Notes: generated by a model from the letters alone, not told the origin. Positions 8,384 through 17,267 are shown, numbered from the stretch's first letter. The stretch is 54,313 bases of DNA from Vibrio qingdaonensis (GCF_026191675.1 NZ_JAKRRY010000036.1:1-54313), one strand, 5' to 3'. Numbers and translations: made by a program.

Positions 8384-9160
8384 TTATTCTACTGGTTTAC
8401 TTTTTAATAGTGCGGCTATTCTAGGATCGAGACTCTTGCCATGTGACTGCTCAAATTCTTCCCGCTTAATATCAATGAGATTCTTCACAGAGTGTTGCGC
8501 AATGCCCTTCGGTACTTCTGTCACTAGCTTGCCTTTTTCTTGAAGGCTCATTGCTTCACGATAAAACTCTTTAAAGCGTCGAATGATCATGGATTGGGGA
8601 ACCCGTCTCAGTTCGTATCCCTTATTCTGAATGATCCATGTTTCGAGTTGATTTTGCGGCGTCTTCGCTACCACTCGATTCATCGCTTCCATAAGCTCTG
8701 ATTCGGTTAACTGACTTTTGAGTAACGTCAATTCGCCCATAATAGGTGGCCATTTCTCTCCGGCCTGAAGCCGTTCCCGACAATGTTGCATGATTCGCAT
8801 CAATTCGGCTTCAGTCACGCTATCCGCAAAATCTAAAAATCGACCTGTTGGCCGACGACCATAAGATTTCAGCCACGTCGACTCATAGATGCTAAGTAGA
8901 GTACCAAAAATATAGTTACACCAATCACTTGGTATTCTTTCATGCTGCGTTTCATCGACTAAAGATTTTGGCACACTGCTTCTTTGTTGAGAAACCACGG
9001 GCTTAGACGGAGCAGATGAAGGGGACTTAGGAGCAACAGGTGTTGTTGCCTTCGCTCCTGAAGCCTTAAGATGCTCTAAACTGCCACTCACGCCCATCTC
9101 ACGGAGTTTTTTCTCCATAGAGCCAAAGTCCACATTTTTTGGTTTATTACCGTTACCCAT
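8384..9160 (-). CDS. Putative helicase-loader-like replication protein (phage lambda P-like)
   Basis: A 258-residue protein. The N-terminus is low-complexity and rich in Pro, Ser and Ala (residues about 30-75). The C-terminal part is helical, with a pattern that recalls phage lambda replication protein P: an IFGTLLSIY helix, a short basic Trp-containing stretch, then WPPIMGELTLLK, and a basic tail ending in RIAALLKSK. I infer the similarity from the arrangement of aromatic and proline positions; it has not been searched. The start at ATG 9160 has AGGTG six bases upstream; a GTG at 9169 is less likely. It is 41 bp downstream of the DnaT/O-like gene and in one operon with it. dnaB lies about 6 kb away in this window. 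An alternative is an uncharacterised Vibrio-specific protein with no helicase role. Confidence 0.55.
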   Translation of the reverse strand: MGNGNKPKNVDFGSMEKKLREMGVSGSLEHLKASGAKATTPVAPKSPSSAPSKPVVSQQRSSVPKSLVDETQHERIPSDWCNYIFGTLLSIYESTWLKSYGRRPTGRFLDFADSVTEAELMRIMQHCRERLQAGEKWPPIMGELTLLKSQLTESELMEAMNRVVAKTPQNQLETWIIQNKGYELRRVPQSMIIRRFKEFYREAMSLQEKGKLVTEVPKGIAQHSVKNLIDIKREEFEQSHGKSLDPRIAALLKSKPVE

Positions 9161-9201
9161 ATTAAGCACCTACGTTATAGAAAAAGGAAGCAACCATCAT
9201 T

Positions 9202-10161
9202 CTAAAAGTCTGGCTTCTTGCCCTGCCCTCTCAAAAATTCTCTAAATTCCTCAGAAGGACTAACATCAACTGACTTATTGCTTTGATACGATTGACGTCT
9301 TCTTTCTTCAGCCTGTTTTCGGCGATCTTCAGCCTGTTTCTCATTTACAATCCACAGACGCAGCTTATTCAGCATCTGCGTAACTGAGGTATACTCATTC
9401 GCTCGAGCTTTATAGTACACCACAAATTTCTCCCAAAAGAGATTCGGATCGATTTCTAAGCGAGAAAATGCCAGTGGCTGCTGAGCCCACTCAGGAACCA
9501 CAAATTCATTCAGTTCATGAGTTGAAATGTACTGCTGGCTTTCACCCTGTACTTGACCTTGTTTACGCCTTGTCGATGCGGAAGGAAATGTGTTTGTCGA
9601 TTGTTGTTTCGCAGGCACGCCGACAATTGAACGAAGATTTCCAGACTGCTTCGCATATTCAAGCCAATTATCTAACTGGCCCGCGAGTCGGTTAATATTC
9701 ATCGTAGGCGATGGATTGCTTTCTTGCATAAAGCTTTGCCAAACGTCATCTCGACGATTTGCTGGTACTTTATATAGGTTAAGTTGCTGGTGTGACCAAC
9801 CAGGGGCGCTGGATTCATTCTGGGCACTGACCTTAATCGGAGCACTAGCTTGCTCAACGGGCATCGACACCACAGGAATCGAGACAGACTCTCCCTCTGG
9901 CGCAAGCAGTTTAAGATGATGTATTTGCTTTCTGCCTCTCGTTTCCACATGAGACTTAGTCATGACACCTTTGTTGACCAACGATGTAAACAAATCAGCC
10001 AACCTAAACTCACCCAATAAACATTCAGTTGCGATATCGGCAAGAGCAATTGACACACTCCCATCGTGACCAGCGAGATCCGCTAGCTTCAGCAATACAA
10101 GTTTTTCACTCGCTTCCACATTCGTTTGTTGCCATGCAATATGGGTAAACTTCGCGCTCAC
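9202..10161 (-). CDS. DnaT-like / phage O-like replication protein with winged-helix N-terminus
   Basis: A 319-residue protein. The first ~85 residues (KFTHIAWQQTNVEASEKLVL, then ALADIATECLLGEFRLADLF) look like a winged-helix DNA-binding domain of the type found in phage replication initiators. Two later segments, GWSHQQLNLYKVP...WQSFMQ...LDNWLEYAK and PEWAQQPLAFSRLEI...FWEKFVVYYKA...LRLWIVNEK, resemble the C-terminal ssDNA-binding domain of primosomal protein DnaT. The start is the GTG at 10161, preceded by AGGAG at 7 bases. The open frame continues upstream through the tRNA-Leu gene, but that part is an artefact. The C-terminus is rich in Arg, Lys and Gln. It appears to be co-transcribed with the gene at 8384-9160. 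DnaT relation is moderate; a role in restart or helicase loading is inference. Confidence 0.6.
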   Translation of the reverse strand: MSAKFTHIAWQQTNVEASEKLVLLKLADLAGHDGSVSIALADIATECLLGEFRLADLFTSLVNKGVMTKSHVETRGRKQIHHLKLLAPEGESVSIPVVSMPVEQASAPIKVSAQNESSAPGWSHQQLNLYKVPANRRDDVWQSFMQESNPSPTMNINRLAGQLDNWLEYAKQSGNLRSIVGVPAKQQSTNTFPSASTRRKQGQVQGESQQYISTHELNEFVVPEWAQQPLAFSRLEIDPNLFWEKFVVYYKARANEYTSVTQMLNKLRLWIVNEKQAEDRRKQAEERRRQSYQSNKSVDVSPSEEFREFLRGQGKKPDF

Positions 10162-10383
10162 AATCACTCTCCTATCTAGTACTTTGATTTTAGCGCCTTT
10201 CGCCTTGAAAGACGAGTACAGCCAGAACCTCTCCGTCAGTTTTAGGCCACTAACATCCGTTAAACCGTTTATTGAAAGTAAGAGATTTTCAGCAGTCGCT
10301 AAGGAGGAATACCAACTCTCTGGTGGACGCCATCGTTGTCGACAGTGACGTATAATAATACAGATAAGCTTTTGAGAAGATAC

Positions 10384-10415
10384 AAAAAAGCCTCGACTTT
10401 CGTCGAGGCTTTTTT
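10384..10415 (-). terminator. Intrinsic terminator of tRNA-Leu
   Basis: A perfect inverted repeat: GCCTCGAC and GTCGAGGC with a 4-base loop, flanked by A6 and T6 runs. It begins about 10 bp past the tRNA 3' end on the minus strand. The symmetric flanks would also stop transcription from the other direction. Confidence 0.9.
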
Positions 10416-10424
10416 GTTTAAATA

Positions 10425-10509
10425 TGGTACCGGTGGGCGGACTTGAACCGCCACGCCCGAAGGCAACGGATTTTGAATCCGTCGTGTATACCAATTTCAC
10501 CACACCGGC
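10425..10509 (-). tRNA. tRNA-Leu (anticodon CAA)
   Basis: An 85-nt class II tRNA read on the minus strand. The 5' GCCGGTG pairs with CACCGGT, leaving a G1-U72 pair, followed by A and an encoded CCA. The anticodon stem ACGGA/TCCGT closes the 7-base loop TTCAAAA, giving CAA at positions 34-36 for UUG codons. A long variable arm (TGCCTTCGGGCG) and the T arm GGCGG-TTCAAGT-CCGCC are present. The variable arm and anticodon identify leucine. A strong terminator follows immediately downstream, so it is a single-gene unit at its 3' side. Confidence 0.96.
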
Positions 10510-10702
10510 ATCTTTAGGCTATTGCCCTTTGATGTTTGGCATTATACGTAAGCTTGGATGACGTGCAAGAACAAAACACTGTTTATTCATTTGTTTGCTG
10601 TTTTTTTGGTCACAACGTGATGTATTTCCACAGTCGAGGGTTTCACAAGCCCTTTAGAATCGCTATTCTGTGGTCAGATTATACATTTTAAAAGTAGATG
10701 AA

Positions 10703-11176
10703 ATGAAAACACAACCTTTGCCTCCAGCAGGCCTTTTTCGCAGACTTGGTGCCTTGTTTTACGATAGCTTAGTCGTCTTAGCGTTAGTGATGATGGCGGG
10801 CGGTCTCGTGGTCGCTATTCTTGAGGCTCTGGTCGCAGCTGGGCTGCTCTCTTATGGCTCTTATACCGATGCAAGCGATTTACTCAGTCGTCACCCCATT
10901 TGGAGCCCTATTTACACAGCGTATCTTGCGATTGTTTGGGTCTATTTCTTTGTTTATTTCTGGACGAAAGCAGGACAAACATTAGGAATGCGTGCGTGGA
11001 AACTGCAAGTTCAAAATTTACAAGGTGGGCGCATTACCGTCACTCAAGCATTAATCCGCCTTGCCACTTCGGCGTTTGGACTCGCTAACCTCGCCGTTCC
11101 TATCGATACTAAAAAGCGCGGGTTTCAAGATATATGGGCAAAAACACAAGTTGTCGTATTGCCTAAAGCGCAATAA
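10703..11176 (+). CDS. RDD family integral membrane protein
   Basis: A 157-residue inner-membrane protein of the RDD family (PF06271). After a short cytoplasmic N-terminus (PLPPAGLFRRLGALFYDSL, the family's opening Arg/Asp signature) come two hydrophobic segments (about 25-55 and 75-100) and a C-terminal amphipathic stretch, including GQTLGMRAWKLQV. Molecular function of the family is largely unknown; some members affect Na+/H+ tolerance. The ATG at 10703 is chosen because family similarity begins there; the frame extends 11 codons to a GTG at 10670. It is transcribed alone and converges on pgi across a shared terminator. Confidence 0.85.
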   Translation: MKTQPLPPAGLFRRLGALFYDSLVVLALVMMAGGLVVAILEALVAAGLLSYGSYTDASDLLSRHPIWSPIYTAYLAIVWVYFFVYFWTKAGQTLGMRAWKLQVQNLQGGRITVTQALIRLATSAFGLANLAVPIDTKKRGFQDIWAKTQVVVLPKAQ

Positions 11177-11197
11177 ATTTGAATGAAACGTAACAAT

Positions 11198-11225
11198 AAA
11201 AAAGGTGCCGATATGGCACCTTTTT
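11198..11225. terminator. Bidirectional terminator between the RDD gene and pgi
   Basis: GGTGCC and GGCACC form a 6-bp stem with a 5-base loop, flanked by A6 on one side and T5 on the other. It lies between convergent genes and can serve both. Confidence 0.85.
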
Positions 11226-11246
11226 CGATCTAATGCCTCGTAATCA

Positions 11247-12899
11247 CTAAGCTTTAAACGCCTTAAATGCGTTGATTAAGCCATTTGTCGAGCTGTCGTG
11301 TGAATCCACATTATTATCATCAGCTAGCTCAGGAAGGATTTGGTTAGCCAGTTGCTTACCCAGTTCCACGCCCCACTGATCAAAACTGAAAATGTTCCAA
11401 ATGACACCTTGTGTGAAAATTTTGTGCTCATACATCGCGATTAGGTTACCTAGCGTGCGAGGTGTGATTTGCTTCACTAAGATTGAGTTCGTTGGGCGGT
11501 TGCCTTCAAACACTTTGAATGGAACTAAATCTTTCACTTCTTCCGCTGTTTTACCTGCTGCGATGAACTCAGCTTCCACGGTTTCTTTAGACTTACCAAA
11601 TGCCAATGCTTCCGTCTGAGCGAAGAAGTTAGACATCAGCTTCTGATGATGATCGCTAACTTTATTGTGAGTGTTCGCAGGTGCAATGAAGTCACAAGGA
11701 ATAAGCTTCGTGCCTTGGTGGATCAACTGGTAAAATGCGTGCTGACCATTGGTACCAGGCTCGCCCCAGATGATTGGACCCGTTTGGTAATCGACAGCAT
11801 CACCATTGCGGTCAGTAAACTTACCATTTGATTCCATGTTGCCTTGCTGGAAGTAAGCAGCAAAACGGTGCATATATTGATCGTACGGTAGGATCGCTTC
11901 TGATTCAGCACCATGAAAGTTGTTGTACCAAATTCCGATCAGAGCAAGTACAACTGGAATATTATTTTCTAGTTCAGTGTTAGCAAAATGATTATCCATC
12001 TCATGAGCACCAGCAAGAAGCTCAACAAAGTTGTCATAACCAACCGCTAGGATGATAGATAGACCGATTGCCGACCATAGTGAATAACGACCACCAACCC
12101 AATCCCAAAATTCAAACATGTTGTCGGTATCGATACCAAACTCAGAAACTGATTTTGCGTTGGTAGACAGTGCCGCGAAATGCTTCGCGACGTGCGCTTC
12201 ATCTGCTGCAGTTGCCAAGAACCAATCACGTGCAGAATGTGCATTCGTCATGGTTTCTTGAGTAGTGAATGTTTTTGATGCAACCAAGAAAAGCGTGGTT
12301 TCAGGATCGACTTTCTTCAATGTTTCGGCGATGTGTGTACCGTCGACGTTAGAAACAAAATGCATGTTGAGGTGGTTAGTGTAAGGAGACAGCGCTTCTG
12401 TCACCATGTACGGACCTAAATCTGAACCACCAATACCAATATTCACCACGTCTGTGATCGCTTTGCCGGTATAGCCTTTCCAATCACCTGAGATAATGCG
12501 CTCAGAGAAGCCTTTCATTTTTTCTAGCACAGCATTCACTGCAGGCATGACGTCTTCGCCATTCACCATAATTGGTGAGTTGCTACGGTTACGTAGCGCG
12601 ACGTGAAGTACCGAACGCTCCTCCGTCTGGTTGATAGCCTCACCAGAGAACATCGCACTGATTGCCGCTTTTAGCTCAGTATCGTTAGCGAGAGCAAACA
12701 GGTGCTTCATGGTCTCTTCGTTGATAAGGTTCTTAGAGTAATCAACAAGAATGTCTGAGCCAAAGCTTGTAGAGAATGTATTGAAGCGTTCTGCATCTTG
12801 AGCAAATAACGCTGCCATATCCATATCTTGCGCAGATTCAAAGTGTGCTGTCAGTGCTTTCCAAGCGTCAGTTTGCGTTGGATTAATGTTTTTCAACAT
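11247..12899 (-). CDS. pgi: Glucose-6-phosphate isomerase
   Basis: A 550-residue cytoplasmic enzyme interconverting glucose-6-phosphate and fructose-6-phosphate in glycolysis and gluconeogenesis. The length fits the family (about 549). PGI signatures are clear: VNIGIGGSDLGPYMVTEAL in the first half, VGGRYSLWSAIGLSI, QWGVELGKQLA in the C-terminal part, and the catalytic Glu in NMESNGK. The start ATG at 12899 gives the expected N-terminus (MLKNINPTQTDAWKAL). It ends at the terminator at 11198-11225 and is monocistronic. An unusual mirror-symmetric C/A/G tract lies 40-62 bp before the start codon, in the likely 5' leader. Confidence 0.98.
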   Translation of the reverse strand: MLKNINPTQTDAWKALTAHFESAQDMDMAALFAQDAERFNTFSTSFGSDILVDYSKNLINEETMKHLFALANDTELKAAISAMFSGEAINQTEERSVLHVALRNRSNSPIMVNGEDVMPAVNAVLEKMKGFSERIISGDWKGYTGKAITDVVNIGIGGSDLGPYMVTEALSPYTNHLNMHFVSNVDGTHIAETLKKVDPETTLFLVASKTFTTQETMTNAHSARDWFLATAADEAHVAKHFAALSTNAKSVSEFGIDTDNMFEFWDWVGGRYSLWSAIGLSIILAVGYDNFVELLAGAHEMDNHFANTELENNIPVVLALIGIWYNNFHGAESEAILPYDQYMHRFAAYFQQGNMESNGKFTDRNGDAVDYQTGPIIWGEPGTNGQHAFYQLIHQGTKLIPCDFIAPANTHNKVSDHHQKLMSNFFAQTEALAFGKSKETVEAEFIAAGKTAEEVKDLVPFKVFEGNRPTNSILVKQITPRTLGNLIAMYEHKIFTQGVIWNIFSFDQWGVELGKQLANQILPELADDNNVDSHDSSTNGLINAFKAFKA

Positions 12900-12939
12900 G
12901 GTCTCTATCCCAATTTTTTGTCGGTTTTTGTTCCCTATC

Positions 12940-12961
12940 CCCCCAAGGAAAAGGAACCCCC
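12940..12961. repeat. Mirror repeat in the pgi leader; rest of the 12900-13205 gap
   Basis: Five Cs, AAGGAAAAGGAA, and five Cs read identically backward on the same strand (a mirror, not inverted, repeat). In the pgi transcript sense it gives two G runs of 5-6 and a nearby GGG, so it could fold as a G-rich structure. The remainder of the 306-bp gap between pgi and yjbQ is A/T-rich and must hold both divergent promoters. I see no RNA gene or further ORF in it. Confidence 0.5.
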
Positions 12962-13205
12962 GGTTAGCGAAAATAAAACGTGTAAATCTAAATATAGCTG
13001 GGGCGCGTAAACGTCACGCGACTCACAGCAAAATTTCTCTGCCATTTACAAATCGATGGCTTAAATTTAGTAATAAACTTTCAGGTCGTATTATGAACCA
13101 GAGCGTCAGCACGCTCCTTGAGTTAAGTCACGTAACGGTTCACAATATAAGCAATACATTTTATGCACTCGACCTATCAATCCTCAATAATACACAGGAC
13201 AGTCT

Positions 13206-13637
13206 ATGTGGCAACAGCAGAGCCTACTTATCCGAGCAAAACCTCGAGGCTTCCACCTCATTACTGATGAAATTAAACAACAGCTACCCCAACTTCAAGG
13301 CTACTCTGTAGGTTTACTACATCTATTCATCCAGCATACCTCGGCAAGTTTAAGCTTAAATGAAAATGCCGACCCCACCGTAAGAAAAGACATGGAACGC
13401 CACTTCAATCGCTATGTGCCGGAAGACGCCCCTTACTACGAGCACACTTATGAAGGGAGTGATGATATGCCTGCGCATATAAAAAGTGCACTGCTTGGAG
13501 CCAGTATTTCGCTCCCTATCAGTCAGGGTTATTTAGCTCTAGGAACATGGCAGGGTATTTACCTAGGGGAGCACAGGGATCATGGTGGTGAACGACGTAT
13601 TATTGCCACGTTACAAGGGCAAACGTACTTAGAATGA
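13206..13637 (+). CDS. yjbQ: YjbQ family protein (UPF0047, secondary thiamine-phosphate synthase type)
   Basis: A 143-residue protein of the widespread UPF0047/TIGR00149 family. Conserved segments are GLLHLFIQHTSASLSLNEN near residue 40, ADPTVRKDME, and the C-terminal GTWQGIYLGEHRDHGGERR, which carries the clustered His/Glu residues thought to bind a metal. The E. coli homologue has been reported to show weak thiamine-phosphate synthase activity, but the physiological role is not established. AGGAC precedes the ATG. A longer overlapping frame (12886-13311) is a shadow. It lies alone, divergent from pgi and converging on alr. Confidence 0.9.
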   Translation: MWQQQSLLIRAKPRGFHLITDEIKQQLPQLQGYSVGLLHLFIQHTSASLSLNENADPTVRKDMERHFNRYVPEDAPYYEHTYEGSDDMPAHIKSALLGASISLPISQGYLALGTWQGIYLGEHRDHGGERRIIATLQGQTYLE

Positions 13638-13698
13638 TATGTCTACAACTGGGGAGAATATGGGTGACCGATAAGGCTAATACCCAAAAAATGATGCT

Positions 13699-13721
13699 CC
13701 CTCACCTAGCGTTGGTGAGGG
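13699..13721 (-). terminator. Possible terminator between yjbQ and alr
   Basis: CCCTCACC and GGTGAGGG form a perfect 8-bp stem with a 7-base loop, 8 bp past the alr stop codon. On the minus strand a T6 run follows, but only after an 8-base spacer. It is less convincing than the other terminators in the window. Confidence 0.45.
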
Positions 13722-13728
13722 ACGTCGA

Positions 13729-14829
13729 TTAAAGGTGCGATTTATCGGAGGAGTAACTCATCTCAACTCGAGACGTTAGCTTGGTCACCAACTCATACGC
13801 TATCGTGCCAATATGCTCCGCTACCTCCTCGGATGGTAATGCGTCACCCCATAATATTGCTTCATCACCAACACAATCAGATGCTTCTGGCCCCAAATCT
13901 ACCGTCAACATATCCATAGAGACACGTCCAGCAATTGGCACCTTGCGGCCATTCACTAATACAGGAGTGCCATTTGGCGCCATACGAGGGTAACCATCGC
14001 CATAACCAATCGCGATCACACCCACTTTGGTGTCTCGTTCACTGGTCCAGTTTGCGCCATAACCTACGCTCTCCCCTTGCTTCACTTCACGTACCGCAAT
14101 AAGGTGTGACTTTAACGTCATGACGGGCTTAAAACCCATATCTTCAGCGGTTCGCTCACCGAACGGCGAGACGCCATACATAATGATACCTGGTCTAACC
14201 CAATCAAGTTGACTTGTTGGCCACGCAAGCAAACCCGCCGAAGCCGCCAAGGAACGCTCACCATTACACCCTTCCGTCAAAGACAAAAACGTGTTGATCT
14301 GCTCCGTTGTCACCGTTTTATCCAGCTCATCAGCACAACCAAAGTGACTCATATAACGCAGTGGTTTGGCAACATTACTGCAAGCGTGCAGACGTTCAAC
14401 AAATTCCAGGTACTGCTCTTCACGCACGCCAAGTCGATGCATACCGCTATCAACTTTCAGCCACACCATAACAGGAGTTTCTAATTCCGTTTGCTCCAAC
14501 GCTTCCAATTGCTCAATACAGTGCACAACGGTTTGGATATTATTGGTGACGAGAACTGGCAAATCACTAGGTGAGTAAAAACCCTCTAATAACAAGATAG
14601 GTTTAACCACACCGCTGGCACGCAATTGTAGCGCCTCTTCAATGCGCGCAACACCAAAAGCATCGGCACCTTTAGCGTGCTTCGCAATATGTTTCAGACC
14701 ATGTCCATAGCCATTAGCTTTAACTACAGCCATTACTTTACTGTTAGGCGCTTGCTGTTTAATGCAATTCAGATTGTGTGCCAGTGCGGATAAATCAATA
14801 TGCGCCGTCGCCGCTTTCATATAACTCAT
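13729..14829 (-). CDS. alr: Alanine racemase
   Basis: A 366-residue PLP enzyme producing D-alanine for peptidoglycan. The N-terminal barrel carries the PLP lysine in VMAVVKANGYGHG (about residue 36). The opposing catalytic tyrosine is in SVGYGANW. The C-terminal beta domain includes GRVSMDMLTVDL. The ATG at 14829 is preceded by AGGG at 7 bases; a second ATG three codons in is possible. It lies 9 bp downstream of dnaB and is almost certainly co-transcribed, the dnaB-alr arrangement common in enterobacteria and vibrios. The anabolic form is likely since no signal peptide is present. Confidence 0.97.
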   Translation of the reverse strand: MSYMKAATAHIDLSALAHNLNCIKQQAPNSKVMAVVKANGYGHGLKHIAKHAKGADAFGVARIEEALQLRASGVVKPILLLEGFYSPSDLPVLVTNNIQTVVHCIEQLEALEQTELETPVMVWLKVDSGMHRLGVREEQYLEFVERLHACSNVAKPLRYMSHFGCADELDKTVTTEQINTFLSLTEGCNGERSLAASAGLLAWPTSQLDWVRPGIIMYGVSPFGERTAEDMGFKPVMTLKSHLIAVREVKQGESVGYGANWTSERDTKVGVIAIGYGDGYPRMAPNGTPVLVNGRKVPIAGRVSMDMLTVDLGPEASDCVGDEAILWGDALPSEEVAEHIGTIAYELVTKLTSRVEMSYSSDKSHL

Positions 14830-14838
14830 CGTTCAACC

Positions 14839-16233
14839 CTACTCTTCATCAAACGCAGGGCCTGCGTAGTTATCAAACCGCGAATACTGCCCTTGGAACG
14901 TGAGTCGAATGGAACCGATAGGACCGTTACGCTGCTTACCTAAGATGATTTCAGCAATTCCTTTTAGTGCACTATCAGGGTGATACACTTCATCTCGATA
15001 GATAAACATGATCAAGTCCGCATCTTGCTCTATCGAACCCGATTCACGCAAATCCGAGTTTACAGGGCGCTTATCCGCACGCTGCTCCAAGGAACGGTTC
15101 AGCTGAGAAAGCGCAACAACAGGCACATTGAGCTCTTTGGCTAACGCCTTCAGGGAGCGAGAAATCTCCGCAATTTCGAGTGTACGGTTATCCGACAGCG
15201 AAGGGACTCGCATTAATTGCAGGTAATCGATCATGATAAGACTTAACCCACCGTTTTCGCGCGCAATACGCCTCGCTCGCGATCGTACTTCGGTTGGTGT
15301 CAAACCTGAGCTGTCATCAATAAACATGTTTTTCTTTTCCATGAGCATGCCCATGGAGGTGGAAATTTTTGCCCAGTCTTCATCGTCTAGCTGTCCGGTA
15401 CGGATTTTGGTTTGATCAACACGAGACAATGACGCAAGCATACGCATCATAATTTGTTCTGCAGGCATCTCTAGAGAGAAAATAAGCACTGGCTTTTCTT
15501 GAGACATCGCCGCATTTTCGCATAAGTTCATCGCAAAGGTTGTTTTACCCATCGATGGACGCGCAGCAACAATAATGAGATCCGACCCCTGTAGGCCAGC
15601 CGTTTTCTTATTGAGATCGTCATAACCGGTATTTACACCTGTCACACCATCTTGCGGCGTTTTGTACAGTATTTCGATACGTTCGAGTGTTTTTTCGAGA
15701 ATGTTGTCGACGTTTTGCGGGCCTTCATTCTCGTTGGTGCGATCTTCTGCTATCGCAAAGACCTTGCTCTCAGCAAGATCGAGCAAATCTTCCGAGCTAC
15801 GCCCTTGCGGATCGTAGCCCGCATCCGCAATCTCATTCGCCACGCCAATTAAATTACGTACTAAAGCGCGCTCTGCCACAATATCGGCATAGGCATTGAT
15901 GTTAGCCGCACTTGGTGTGTTTTTAGCTAAATCGGCTAAATAAGCAAAACCACCCACATCTTCAAGTTGTTCACGCAGCTCTAAAAACTCAGACAGCGTA
16001 ATCAAGTCTAGGGGTTGGCTCTCTTCTAAAAGGGTTCTGATACCGTCAAAAATCAGCCGATGAGGACGGCTATAGAAATCCTTAGTCACCACGCGCTCAG
16101 CGACCGTGTCCCAGCGTTCATTATCTAATAACAAACCACCCAGCACTGACTGCTCTGCTTCCAATGAATGAGGAGGGAGCTTAATTGCTTCCACCTGAGC
16201 ATCTTTACCATTCTGATTTCGGATATCCGCCAT
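14839..16233 (-). CDS. dnaB: Replicative DNA helicase DnaB
   Basis: A 464-residue hexameric 5'-3' helicase of the replication fork. The N-terminal domain (PHSLEAEQSVLGGLLLD, residues about 20-120) binds primase. The RecA-like C-terminal domain starts with GYDDLNKKTAGLQGSDLIIVAARPSMGKT..., whose Walker A is ARPSMGKTT. Walker B is IMIDYLQLM, and the arginine finger lies in GKQRNGPIG. The start is taken at ATG 16233, where family similarity begins; an in-frame ATG at 16266 would add 11 residues without a ribosome site. It is followed by alr. The two replication-like genes at 8384-10161 are candidates for partners. Confidence 0.97.
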   Translation of the reverse strand: MADIRNQNGKDAQVEAIKLPPHSLEAEQSVLGGLLLDNERWDTVAERVVTKDFYSRPHRLIFDGIRTLLEESQPLDLITLSEFLELREQLEDVGGFAYLADLAKNTPSAANINAYADIVAERALVRNLIGVANEIADAGYDPQGRSSEDLLDLAESKVFAIAEDRTNENEGPQNVDNILEKTLERIEILYKTPQDGVTGVNTGYDDLNKKTAGLQGSDLIIVAARPSMGKTTFAMNLCENAAMSQEKPVLIFSLEMPAEQIMMRMLASLSRVDQTKIRTGQLDDEDWAKISTSMGMLMEKKNMFIDDSSGLTPTEVRSRARRIARENGGLSLIMIDYLQLMRVPSLSDNRTLEIAEISRSLKALAKELNVPVVALSQLNRSLEQRADKRPVNSDLRESGSIEQDADLIMFIYRDEVYHPDSALKGIAEIILGKQRNGPIGSIRLTFQGQYSRFDNYAGPAFDEE

Positions 16234-16407
16234 GACTTTACTCGATAACACACTAAGACCCTTCATTATACGCGAAATGAAAGATGGCTAAAGCAAAGAA
16301 AGTGCTATGAACAGAGAGATTCGTCAATCAACAATTGACCTGTCGTTGACGATGACCGAATATACGACAATTATAATCCTAGCCCTTTTCATCGTCGTGA
16401 GGTTTCA

Positions 16408-17175
16408 GTGTCAAAGAATTTGCTATTTAGCTTGGTCTTACTCGCATCGCCAGTAGCCTTTGCTGAAGAATTTTTGCCATCGAGCGATAGCGAAGACACA
16501 CCACCGTCACCATTAAAGTCCGAAGTAGAGTTTGGCTTTCAAGCGCACACAGGTAATACCGACTCACGCTCTTTGAACGCTCGAGTCGCGGCAGAATATA
16601 CCGAAGGTCGCCACCGTACTAGTGGGGAGTGGAAGTACTATCAGTTGTATAAAGACGATGTAGAAGACAAAAATCAGCAGAACTACATGCTGCAATCGGA
16701 CTATAAGTTAAGCCAACGAACCTATTTATACGGAAACTATAACGGCTTCACGTCTCTTTATAGCTCCTATTATGAAGACCACACCGTTTCTGGTGGTTTG
16801 GGTTATCAGATCACGAACACCGAAACGCTACTATTGGAGACGGAAATCGGTCCGGGTTTTCGTTACCAAGAACCTAACATTGACGAGATTGGCGATAAAG
16901 ACATTGTCTTTCCCAACGTGGTGCGCGAAGCGATCATTCGAGGCAACGTTAATGTTCTCTGGAAGCCGTTAACTAACCTAACAATAGGCAGTAAGCTCAC
17001 GGTGATTGCGGGTAAAAGTAATACCCGTTTTGATACGGAGTTAAACGTCACCAACGATATCACTGAGACCATTGCGCTTAAAGTGGCATATAGCAGCAAA
17101 TATCATGACCAAGTGCCTGGTGATTTAAGCAAAAGAGACTCTATCTTTACCGTAAATTTACTATTTAATTTCTAG
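16408..17175 (+). CDS. DUF481 family outer-membrane protein (YdiY-like)
   Basis: A 255-residue exported protein. A signal peptide (cleaved near VAFA-EE) is followed by a segment rich in Ser, Pro and Asp, then alternating aromatic strands such as YLYGNYNGFTSLYSSYYED, ending in the terminal aromatic LLFNF. This is typical of a small outer-membrane beta-barrel of the DUF481/YdiY family. Function is unknown for most members. The GTG start at 16408 follows GAGG. The gene diverges from dnaB with 174 bp between start codons, and converges on rplI across a strong terminator. Confidence 0.85.
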   Translation: MSKNLLFSLVLLASPVAFAEEFLPSSDSEDTPPSPLKSEVEFGFQAHTGNTDSRSLNARVAAEYTEGRHRTSGEWKYYQLYKDDVEDKNQQNYMLQSDYKLSQRTYLYGNYNGFTSLYSSYYEDHTVSGGLGYQITNTETLLLETEIGPGFRYQEPNIDEIGDKDIVFPNVVREAIIRGNVNVLWKPLTNLTIGSKLTVIAGKSNTRFDTELNVTNDITETIALKVAYSSKYHDQVPGDLSKRDSIFTVNLLFNF

Positions 17176-17267
17176 TGTTATCTCGGCTTCTGGCATTTTC
17201 TTAACTTTTAGTCGTCGCTTAACCTCTAACTCCAACCTTTGTCACTGCCTTCATTTATTTCAGACAT

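Noticed and set aside
10162..10503. Upstream extension of the DnaT-like ORF through the tRNA-Leu gene
   Set aside because: The frame runs antisense-free through the tRNA and terminator and lacks any ribosome site; a GTG with AGGAG at 10161 gives a domain-consistent start.
12886..13311. A 141-residue plus-strand ORF before and into yjbQ
   Set aside because: It overlaps the pgi start and the well-conserved yjbQ in another frame; no family similarity.
16234..16266. Longer dnaB start at 16266
   Set aside because: No ribosome site and no conservation of the 11 extra residues; the family N-terminus begins at 16233.
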